From positions 1 through 5,270 of the forward strand of contig JAUNBV010000097.1 in assembly GCA_030526885.1 (NCBI GenBank): DNA of 5,270 bases, read 5' to 3'. The translations under genes and the position numbers were made by a program. The first letter of the stretch is position 1. Every line of letters starts with the position of its first letter. The notes beneath the pieces were generated by a model that saw only the letters and a program-made list of their open reading frames with translations, was not told where the DNA came from and did no database searches. Below are positions 1 through 5,215 of this stretch, piece by piece. The stretch comes from Syntrophomonadaceae bacterium. GTDB lineage: Bacteria > Bacillota > Syntrophomonadia > Syntrophomonadales > Syntrophomonadaceae.

Positions 1-2
1 TG

Positions 3-602
3 ACCGGGGAAAGCTACGCCCTTGCCGATACCACGTTTCGTTTTGCCGCCAGCACCTACAAACTGCCGCTGAATATGTACTACTATGAACAGGAACTGGC
101 CGGAGCGATGAGCGGGGACGACCTAATCGCCGATTATACCCTGGCCAAATGCCACTATCTCACCATGGTGTGGTCGGATAACGACAGCGCCATCGCCATG
201 CTGCGCGAGCTGGGCAAATTCCGAACCTACCGCGAACTGATGCTGACATACGGAAAGCTGGAGGAAAGCGAAATCGAGCCGATATATTATGCTGATAACT
301 ACTGCTGCACCAAATACATGCTCAATGTCCTGCGCTACCTGTATGAGCGGCAGGACACGTTTGCCGAATTGATTGGATATATGAAGCAGGCGCAGCAGAG
401 CGAGTACTTTTGCGCCGGGGTAGACGAGTATGAAATCGCCCATAAATACGGGTTCCTTGAGGGGGCGTACAATGATGTGGGCATCATCTACACCCCCACC
501 CCATATCTGCTCGCGGTTTATACGCAGGATGTGCCCAACGCCGACGCCCTGTTGGGGGACATCAACCGGCTGTTCTGTGACTACACCATAGCCGCCCGCT
601 AG
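3..602 (+). CDS. Serine hydrolase of the class A beta-lactamase fold, 3' part (5' end outside window)
   Basis: The reading frame is open from the window edge (first full codon at 3) to TAG at 600-602, giving 199 visible residues; the N-terminus and any signal peptide lie upstream. The sequence shows the serine-acylation motif SxxK as S-T-Y-K (bases 51-62) inside FAASTYKLPL, and an S-D-N motif (174-182) at the usual distance. A K-Y-G (444-452) sits where class A enzymes have KTG, followed by a DVGIIY...PYLLAVYT strand. This order is typical of the beta-lactamase/transpeptidase-like superfamily. No ExxLN omega-loop motif with a clear deacylating Glu is visible; the equivalent region reads EPIYYADNYCCT. 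A true penicillin-hydrolysing enzyme is therefore doubtful, and a cell-wall or ester-directed serine hydrolase is as likely. Members are normally exported. The gene ends convergently with the lipoprotein gene. The fold call is firm; the substrate is unknown. Confidence 0.85.
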   Translation, partial: TGESYALADTTFRFAASTYKLPLNMYYYEQELAGAMSGDDLIADYTLAKCHYLTMVWSDNDSAIAMLRELGKFRTYRELMLTYGKLEESEIEPIYYADNYCCTKYMLNVLRYLYERQDTFAELIGYMKQAQQSEYFCAGVDEYEIAHKYGFLEGAYNDVGIIYTPTPYLLAVYTQDVPNADALLGDINRLFCDYTIAAR

Positions 603-608
603 CCAAAA

Positions 609-626
609 CCCCAAGCCGCCTTGGGG
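609..626. terminator. Bidirectional intrinsic terminator hairpin between convergent genes
   Basis: CCCCAAG (609-615), a CCGC loop and CTTGGGG (620-626) form a perfect 7-bp stem. A further 3-bp stem (602-604 with 629-631) could close around it. On the minus strand the hairpin is followed directly by TTTT (complement of 605-608), the better terminator geometry, which would serve the lipoprotein gene. On the plus strand the T-run (640-644, then CTTT) lies about 13 nt further on, so termination of the hydrolase gene is less certain. The position, in the gap between two converging stop codons, supports the call. Confidence 0.5.
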
Positions 627-684
627 ATGGCCAACTACGTTTTTCTTTCACATCACAGATACTATCTCGCGTTCTCCGCCCCAT

Positions 685-1689
685 TTAGGGCTCATAATTG
701 AATTCGATTTTGGACACCTGGTGCTGGGGGTCAAAGTACACGTTCATCACATTGCCGCCGGAAACTGCGCACAGGCGGTAGCTGGCGTCCGCCACCGCGA
801 AGGTCAGGAAGGCATACGGCTGGGAGGAACCGGGCTGACCGTAAACGGTTTGCATGGCCCATTCCTTCAGGGTCTTGTCCTGGGCGGGAAACTTGTCCAG
901 CACCGCGGCAATATCGTCGCCGATGCTGATCTCACGCGGCAGGGGATCGGGGCATTCCGCGCCCACGGAAAGATCGAGCAGATAAAACTGCCCGTCCCGG
1001 GGCAGGGGATAATCCGCGGGAAAGCCCTCGTTTATCAGGTAAAAACCGTAACGCACTCCATCCTTGTTAAAGGTCTTCACTTCCTGCTCGTAATCAAAGG
1101 CCTGATCGGGCGCGCCCAGCAGCGCCAGCACTTGGTCATAGGTCATAGCCAGGCGCACGCCTCTTGCGGTCACGAATTCCTCGTCGCCCATAACGGCGGC
1201 GGGGTCGTAAACGGGCGGCGTGACCACGGCGTCATCAGGCGGGGTTTCCACGGCGTACTGGCCGTCCGTGCCGTTAGCGCCGTCATAAATGGCTTTGACC
1301 AGTTCATAATCGAACGTGCCGGTGGTCTCCGTCAGATCCTCCATGTCGCCGCTAAGCCGGAATACGCCGTTGGCATCGGCGGCCAGTTCCGCCACCCGCC
1401 TGTCATCCCGGCTGTAAACGATACTCAACATGCTGCCCATGTCCATATCCATGTCCTCAGCGGCGGGCTCAAAGCTCAGCCCGTTATAGATATCCACCAG
1501 CTGCCGCACCGTGTCCTCCTGACTGCTGAACAGGGCGTAACTGTGGAATCCGTAGTACACCGCCACGCTGTCCGCGGTTATCTCCGGGGACTCCGGAGGC
1601 GGGGGCGCCTCACAACCGGCGCTTAACGTCATCAGCAGCGCGGCCAACAGCAGGGCCACGCCATGCCGCCGTCGGGCCTTTTTGCTCAT
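685..1689 (-). CDS. Putative lipoprotein of unknown function with two C-terminal BLIP/SmpA-like modules
   Basis: This is a 334-aa secreted lipoprotein. The N-terminus is basic (MSKKARRRHG), followed by a hydrophobic stretch and a lipobox-like LSAGC, with Cys at residue 26 as the lipidation site. A proline-rich linker (APPPPESPE) follows. The body has an N-terminal domain (about residues 40-140) and an acidic/proline spacer (about 147-168). Two alpha/beta segments come next: one around GVRLAMTYDQVLALLGAPD (about 177-195), the other starting EISIGDDIAAVLDKFP (about 253-268) and ending in VYFDPQHQVSKIEFN. The 'G-x-VL-xx-lG-P' pattern followed by beta strands recalls BLIP/SmpA/OmlA-like folds; this is inferred from pattern only. 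An in-frame ATG at 1698 is possible (337 aa), but AAGGAG (1699-1704) abuts it directly, whereas its 9-nt spacing to 1689 is normal, so 1689 is chosen. The gene lies 65 bp downstream of the acyl-CoA synthetase gene on the same strand and may be its operon partner. No specific function is assigned. Confidence 0.8.
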   Translation of the reverse strand: MSKKARRRHGVALLLAALLMTLSAGCEAPPPPESPEITADSVAVYYGFHSYALFSSQEDTVRQLVDIYNGLSFEPAAEDMDMDMGSMLSIVYSRDDRRVAELAADANGVFRLSGDMEDLTETTGTFDYELVKAIYDGANGTDGQYAVETPPDDAVVTPPVYDPAAVMGDEEFVTARGVRLAMTYDQVLALLGAPDQAFDYEQEVKTFNKDGVRYGFYLINEGFPADYPLPRDGQFYLLDLSVGAECPDPLPREISIGDDIAAVLDKFPAQDKTLKEWAMQTVYGQPGSSQPYAFLTFAVADASYRLCAVSGGNVMNVYFDPQHQVSKIEFNYEP

Positions 1690-1698
1690 TTCCGTCAT

Positions 1699-1704
1699 CT
1701 CCTT
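1699..1704 (-). promoter_or_regulatory. Shine-Dalgarno AAGGAG that decides the lipoprotein start
   Basis: Read on the minus strand, AAGGAG touches the first ATG (1696-1698) with no spacer but lies 9 nt before the second ATG (1687-1689). The downstream start is therefore the likely one. It also gives a cleaner signal peptide, MSKKARRRHG plus the hydrophobic core. Confidence 0.7.
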
Positions 1705-1754
1705 AAATAATTTATGGTTTAACTGTCATACGGAATTCAAGGCTATTGCTTACA

Positions 1755-3539
1755 TCAGGCCGAAGGGACCTTTTTAAGCAGCAGGGGGTTTAGCTCGCCG
1801 CCTTCCACGGTAAAGGGGTCCGACAGGATGACGAGCTCTATATCCTTGATTTCGGGGACCGCGGCGTGCCACCGGCGGTAATAAAGCAGCAGCACCTCCG
1901 GGTCGTTGAGCATCGCCGCGTGGTCGGGGTGGCTCTTGCCCTGTTGGGAAAAGTAGAATTTGAGCCCGTCGAAGTTGGGGACTATCTGCGCACATATCCC
2001 GCCGCCCGCCGCCGGGGTTATGCTTATATCTTCGATATAATAATCGCCCTTGAGCCGTTTTTCGATTTGCTCGGGGGCCATGGCGTGTCCACCGGGGGTA
2101 AGGAAAAGGGCGCGGGCCATGCGGCCCAATACGGTGACCTGACCGTGGGCGTCGGTCAAGCCACGGTCGCCGCTTTTAAACCAGCCTTTTTTATCGAAAT
2201 TGCGGATGGTAAGCGCCGGGTCGCGATAATAACCCACGGCCGCCGCCGCGCCGCGCAGCCATATCTCCTGCTCTTTGGTTATTTTTATGTCCGCCGCCGC
2301 CGCGCCGCAGGCGCCGAAACCCGGTTCTCCGGGCGTAGCCACGGATGCCGCCGGATATTCGGTGAGGCTGTACGCCGGCAGCAGGTCGATACCGGCGCTG
2401 ATAAAGAATTCCTCCACCACCGGCTCCAGCGCCGCTCCGACACAGCAACACTGCTTGAGCCGCCCGCCAAAGGTGGCCTGGATCTTTATCAGCAGGAATT
2501 GATGCGCCACCATATAACGAAAGTTCAGCCACGGGCTGATGTTCTTATCCTCGCGCAGATACTTCCGGTACTGCGCTCCGGTGGCCATCGCGCGCCGGAA
2601 AAATCGCTGGCGGTAGCCTTTGGCCAGTTCCATACCCATCAGCAATGCGCTGTGTATCTTTTCCCACATCCGGGGCAGCGAGTTCATGTAATGGGGCTGC
2701 GATTCCTGCAAACACACGGGAATCGCTTCCGCGTCATGGCACAAGTCCACCCGTGCGCCGCCCATATGCGCCAGATAGCAGGAGGCGCGTTCAAAGGGAA
2801 GCGCCTGCGGCAGCAGCGACAGCCGAATCTCGTCGGCTTGCGGCATGCCCGCGCGCCCTATAACGCCAGCCGCGGCCAGCATGGCCCGATGGGTCAGCAA
2901 TACGCCTTTGGGTTCCCCGGTAGTGCCGGGAGTATAATTTAAAGCCGCGATATCATCCGGCGAGGAGCGCTGAAAACGGCGATTGGTTTCAGCTTTTAGC
3001 TCCTCCCCCTCACCCTGCGCCAAAAAATCGGCCCAGCTCATCATGCGCGGGTCTTTTTTGAGCCGCACCTCAGGGTCTATCACGATGATATGCTCCAGGT
3101 TTTCATCCTCCTTGAGCAAAGCCAGCACCTTGCGATAGCGGGTCCAGTCATCCACCAAAAGGAGTTTCACCCCGGAATGAGCCATGATATAATCAAAATC
3201 CGGCGTGGAAAGCGCCGGATAAAGCGGCATGGCTACTGCGCGACACAGGGCGCAGGCGTAATCCACCGCCACCGCCTCCATGCGGTTGGCGCTGAAAATG
3301 CCCACCAGCGGTGATCCGCCGCCAAACTCCATCGCCGCGTCCAGGGGAGCGGCCTCGGCCACGCCCAGCGCTACCAGCGCGCGCGCCGCCTGCTGCGCCA
3401 GCGCCCCCAAGCCTTCATAGGTCAGCTCTTCCCATTCCCCGCTGACCCGATGGCGCAGCGCCAGCTGATCTTGTCCCCTATATCGCTCAGCCTGCTCCGC
3501 TATCATCATCCCCAAATGGGAACCGCTCTGCTCGCTCAT
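1755..3539 (-). CDS. AMP-forming long-chain acyl-CoA synthetase-like protein (ANL superfamily), divergent motifs
   Basis: This 594-aa protein would activate a fatty or other carboxylic acid via an acyl-AMP, usually followed by transfer to CoA. Visible landmarks are the N-terminal IFSANRMEAVAVDYA and PLYPALS block (81-111), the P-loop YTPGTTGEPKGV (202-213), and LPFERASCYLAHMGGARV followed by LPRMWEKI (247-295), as in long-chain synthetases. Further on are AYSLTE (389-394, the YGxTE motif), EIWLRG...GYYRDPALT (425-444), GWFKSGDRG (452-460) and GR...PEQIE (472-493). Oddities: the P-loop has Pro204 where Ser or Gly is usual, YGxTE has Ser for Gly, and the position corresponding to the catalytic lysine in 'LTPTLK' reads ELNPLLLKK, with Leu there and Lys one residue later. 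The protein ends five residues after that, short of the usual tail. Length is otherwise near the family norm of about 600 and the frame is unbroken. GGGAG (3549-3553) lies 9 nt before the ATG. The family call is strong; activity and substrate are uncertain. Confidence 0.9.
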   Translation of the reverse strand: MSEQSGSHLGMMIAEQAERYRGQDQLALRHRVSGEWEELTYEGLGALAQQAARALVALGVAEAAPLDAAMEFGGGSPLVGIFSANRMEAVAVDYACALCRAVAMPLYPALSTPDFDYIMAHSGVKLLLVDDWTRYRKVLALLKEDENLEHIIVIDPEVRLKKDPRMMSWADFLAQGEGEELKAETNRRFQRSSPDDIAALNYTPGTTGEPKGVLLTHRAMLAAAGVIGRAGMPQADEIRLSLLPQALPFERASCYLAHMGGARVDLCHDAEAIPVCLQESQPHYMNSLPRMWEKIHSALLMGMELAKGYRQRFFRRAMATGAQYRKYLREDKNISPWLNFRYMVAHQFLLIKIQATFGGRLKQCCCVGAALEPVVEEFFISAGIDLLPAYSLTEYPAASVATPGEPGFGACGAAAADIKITKEQEIWLRGAAAAVGYYRDPALTIRNFDKKGWFKSGDRGLTDAHGQVTVLGRMARALFLTPGGHAMAPEQIEKRLKGDYYIEDISITPAAGGGICAQIVPNFDGLKFYFSQQGKSHPDHAAMLNDPEVLLLYYRRWHAAVPEIKDIELVILSDPFTVEGGELNPLLLKKVPSA

Positions 3540-3566
3540 GATTCATAACTCCCTTTCCCTGACCCT

Positions 3567-3601
3567 ATCATATGCTTACCACAAAAGCCCTCCGCCGTCA
3601 A
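3567..3601 (-). promoter_or_regulatory. Weak candidate promoter for the acyl-CoA synthetase gene
   Basis: On the minus strand there is a TATGAT (-10-like, 3567-3572), about 14 nt before the GGGAG site, and a TTGACG (-35-like, 3596-3601). Each hexamer matches consensus at 5 of 6 bases, but the spacer is 23 nt, longer than sigma-A normally accepts. The -10 may therefore act alone, or the real promoter may be elsewhere. Confidence 0.25.
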
Positions 3602-3647
3602 TCGGCCGCCATGGGGAGTGGGGGCAAGAAAATTCCGGCAAAATCTC

Positions 3648-3675
3648 TTGTAATAGGTAAAAATCATGGTAGAAT
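3648..3675 (+). promoter_or_regulatory. Sigma-A type extended -10 promoter for the AI-2E family gene
   Basis: TTGTAA (3648-3653), a 16-nt spacer and TAGAAT (3670-3675, five of six matches to TATAAT) form a vegetative promoter. It has an extended -10 TG dinucleotide at 3667-3668, one base before the hexamer. Transcription would start near 3682, giving a leader of about 48 nt before the TTG start. The flanking DNA is A/T-rich compared with the rest of the window. Confidence 0.6.
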
Positions 3676-3685
3676 GGTGTAAACT

Positions 3686-3711
3686 AAATCAAAAGCTTCG
3701 GCGATTTTTTT
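3686..3711 (+). promoter_or_regulatory. Leader hairpin with UUCG tetraloop and T7 tract
   Basis: GC-TTCG-GC (3695-3702) is a C(UUCG)G tetraloop. AAATC (3686-3690) can pair with GATTT (3703-3707), leaving AAAA bulged; alternatively AAAA (3691-3694) can pair within the T-run. A T7 run occupies 3705-3711. It lies between the promoter and the ribosome binding site of the AI-2E gene. The form resembles a short terminator or attenuator, but the stem is weak, so a regulatory role is only a possibility. Confidence 0.3.
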
Positions 3712-3717
3712 GGAAAT

Positions 3718-3732
3718 GGGGGTTACCCTTTG
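3718..3732 (+). promoter_or_regulatory. GGGGG ribosome binding site and TTG start codon
   Basis: GGGGG (3718-3722) lies 7 nt before TTG (3730-3732) but 19 nt before the next in-frame ATG (3742). This favours the non-AUG start. The ATG has only a weak GGA (3732-3734) in front of it. CCC (3726-3728) could pair with part of the G-run. Confidence 0.5.
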
Positions 3733-4944
3733 GATCAGCCCATGAATATCAAGCGCTATTTTTGGCTGGGCGCCGCTTTGGTGCTGCTCTTTTGCCTGTT
3801 CAATAACCTGAGCTCAGTGTGGGCGGTGGTGAGACAGGCACTGCATATCCTGAGCCCGATCTTTACCGGCATCACCATCGCATATCTGCTCAACCTGCTG
3901 ATGACGCCCTATGAAAAAATCCTGTTTCCAAGCAAACATTCGCTACGCGCGCACCGGCTCCGGCGCACCCTGTCCATCCTGATGTGTTTTTTGACCGTGG
4001 GGCTGGCGCTGTTCCTGCTGGTAAACTTCCTGCTCCCGCAGTTGAAGGAAAGCACGTCCGTGCTGTGGAACAATATCCCCGGTTATCTGGCCTCCCTGAG
4101 CCAGTGGCTGTCCGAGCTGGCGCTCCGCTATGAATTCGTGGAGGGGATTGCCCAACGCTTTGAGGAAAACTGGGTATCACTGGCCACCGACGCCGCCAAT
4201 ACCCTGAAAAACGCTTTTCCGCAGATCGTGAACCGGACCATGGTGTTTACCGGCGCCATCATCAACTTTGGGCTGGGCGTGGTGCTGGCCACCTATCTGC
4301 TGGCCAACAAGGAAAGGTATATCGAAACCCTGAAACGCACGAATTTCGCTTATTTTAAGCGGGAGCGCGCCGACCGCCTGCTGTTCGTATTCCGCAAGGC
4401 CAATGAAACCTTTGGCAACTTCATCTCCGGCCAGCTTATCGAAGCGGTCATCCTGGGCACCCTGTGTACCATCGGCATGGCCATCCTGCAAATGCCCTAC
4501 CCGCTTCTGATCGGTGTAATGATAGGCGTCACCGGCATTATCCCCATACTGGGCGCATATCTGGGCGCCATTCCGGCCACCCTCATCATTCTGATGATCG
4601 ACCCGCTACAGGCCTTGTGGTTCCTGGTATTCCTTATCATCCTGCAATCGATCGAAGGTAATCTCATTTACCCCCGGGTAGTGGGCAAATCTATCGGCCT
4701 GGACGGCTTTTGGGTGCTCTCCGCGCTGCTGGTGGGCGGAAGCATCGGCGGTATCGGCGGTATGCTCATCGGCATCCCGCTGTTTGCCGCCTTCTATGAT
4801 ATTATGGAAATCGTCACCGAGCACCGCCTCAAGGTGCGCGGCATCAAAGAGCTGGAACCGCTGGAAGCGGTGCCGCTGGCCCCGCAGAGCGAACTCCCCC
4901 CGGAGGAACCCGCGGAGGAAACTGAGGAAGAGCAAACCGTGTAA
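3730..4944 (+). CDS. AI-2E family (PerM/YtvI-type) membrane transporter
   Basis: This is a 404-aa integral membrane protein of the AI-2E exporter family (PF01594 type). Members include TqsA, PerM and sporulation-associated YtvI, and some have been linked to export of small molecules or to Na+/H+ exchange. Hydrophobic segments lie near residues 8-28, 36-58, 78-103, 170-192, 234-253, 256-275, 279-306 and 325-357. Family signatures are clear: LSPIFTGITIAYLLN (41-55), GIIPILGAYLGAIPA (269-283), LQSIEGNLIYPRVVGKSIGL (305-324) and the glycine-rich GGSIGGIGGMLIGIP (336-350). A soluble, partly helical loop separates TM3 from TM4 (about 105-168), as usual. The C-terminal tail (about 374-404) is acidic and Pro/Glu-rich and probably cytoplasmic. 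The start is taken as TTG 3730 from GGGGG spacing; ATG 3742 would remove four residues. It is transcribed divergently from the acyl-CoA synthetase gene and appears monocistronic. The family is certain; the substrate is unknown. Confidence 0.93.
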   Translation: MDQPMNIKRYFWLGAALVLLFCLFNNLSSVWAVVRQALHILSPIFTGITIAYLLNLLMTPYEKILFPSKHSLRAHRLRRTLSILMCFLTVGLALFLLVNFLLPQLKESTSVLWNNIPGYLASLSQWLSELALRYEFVEGIAQRFEENWVSLATDAANTLKNAFPQIVNRTMVFTGAIINFGLGVVLATYLLANKERYIETLKRTNFAYFKRERADRLLFVFRKANETFGNFISGQLIEAVILGTLCTIGMAILQMPYPLLIGVMIGVTGIIPILGAYLGAIPATLIILMIDPLQALWFLVFLIILQSIEGNLIYPRVVGKSIGLDGFWVLSALLVGGSIGGIGGMLIGIPLFAAFYDIMEIVTEHRLKVRGIKELEPLEAVPLAPQSELPPEEPAEETEEEQTV

Positions 4945-4979
4945 GCCCGTCGGCTAGCGCCCGCTTGCGCGCAGCAGTT

Positions 4980-5067
4980 AGCGGCTAGCAAATGGCTGAT
5001 AGCTCTTAACCCAACCACTAATCGCTATCCCCCGAAGCTAACCGCAATTTGCTAACAGCTAGCCGCT
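4980..5067. repeat. Long imperfect inverted repeat built of GCTAGC-like words
   Basis: AGCGGCTAGC (4980-4989) is the exact reverse complement of GCTAGCCGCT (5058-5067). A competing fold pairs AGCGGC (4980-4985) with GCCGCT (5062-5067) and TAGCAAAT (4986-4993) with ATTTGCTA (5047-5054), giving 14 bp with a 7-nt bulge. Inside, GATAGC (4998-5003) pairs with GCTATC (5024-5029). CGGCTAGC also occurs as a direct copy at 4951-4958. The transcript could form a long structured hairpin downstream of the AI-2E gene; there is no T-run to make it a standard terminator. Confidence 0.6.
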
Positions 5068-5121
5068 GCGGACCGACGCGTACATCAGTACGCGAGGGTC
5101 GAACCGGCGAAGCTTGACGCA
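5067..5121. repeat. 55-bp direct repeat, copy 1, with internal palindrome
   Basis: Bases 5067-5121 are identical to 5216-5270. Inside, CGCGTAC (5077-5083), an ATCA loop and GTACGCG (5088-5094) form a perfect 7-bp stem. GACC (5071-5074) with GGTC (5097-5100) extends it across a 2x2 internal loop. The remainder of the repeat (CGAACCGGCGAAGCTTGACG) is not palindromic overall. The left boundary abuts the preceding inverted repeat. The combination resembles a dispersed REP/MITE-like element or a structured RNA element; family unknown. Confidence 0.85.
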
Positions 5122-5126
5122 GTATC

Positions 5127-5193
5127 CGGCCTTTTAATTGCTCTTAACCCCCGAGAGTAAGGTGCCCCCCCCGAGAGCGAGATGAAAAGGCCG
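5127..5193. repeat. Inverted repeat between the two 55-bp copies
   Basis: CGGCCTTTT (5127-5135) is the exact reverse complement of AAAAGGCCG (5185-5193). Within it, GCTCT (5140-5144) can pair with AGAGC (5174-5178), giving a nested stem. The arms end in TTTT and begin with AAAA, so a transcript from either strand would carry a GC stem with adjoining U residues, as in bidirectional terminators. The loop of about 50 nt is long for that role. Confidence 0.55.
5148..5184. repeat. Degenerate tandem duplication, 20-bp period
   Basis: CCCCCGAGAG occurs at 5148-5157 and again at 5168-5177, exactly 20 bp apart. The following seven bases (TAAGGTG and CGAGATG) match at four positions. The second copy is preceded by extra C residues, making a C8 run (5165-5172), a likely slippage site. 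Confidence 0.6.
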
Positions 5194-5210
5194 CAGACAA
5201 GGAAAGCGGC
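5185..5210 (-). terminator. Possible minus-strand terminator
   Basis: On the minus strand GCCGC (5210-5206), an 11-nt loop and GCGGC (5194-5190) are followed by C and TTTT (5188-5185). The 5-bp stem is short and the loop large, so this is weak. If real, it would imply a leftward transcript entering from beyond the right edge. The same bases take part in the larger inverted repeat, so the two folds compete. Confidence 0.3.
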
Positions 5211-5215
5211 GGCGG

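Noticed and set aside
721..1626. Long plus-strand open frame opposite the lipoprotein gene
   Set aside because: It is an antisense shadow: composition is His/Gly/Arg/Val-rich, there is no ribosome site and no family resemblance, while the minus-strand frame has a signal peptide and ribosome site.
1711..1740. TTGAAT / CATAAA promoter-like pair (18-nt spacer, minus strand) before the lipoprotein gene
   Set aside because: Only four of six bases match in each box, and the predicted transcription start falls in the Shine-Dalgarno itself, leaving almost no leader. Co-transcription with the upstream gene is simpler.
1866..2942. Long plus-strand open frame inside the acyl-CoA synthetase gene
   Set aside because: The minus strand encodes recognisable synthetase motifs throughout; the antisense product is Arg/His/Ala-rich and unlike any family.
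3594..3606. GCCG-TCAAT-CGGC mini-hairpin in the divergent intergenic region
   Set aside because: A 4-bp stem in GC-rich DNA is expected by chance, and it has no T-run or clear operator position.
5094..5105. Minus-strand GGTTCGACCC resembling a tRNA T-loop within the 55-bp repeat
   Set aside because: The flanking bases do not form a 5-bp T stem, and there is no acceptor, anticodon or D arm around it.
5069..5137. Open frames reading through the first 55-bp repeat
   Set aside because: They have no start codon with a ribosome site, more than one frame is open because of high GC content, and the segment is dominated by palindromes.
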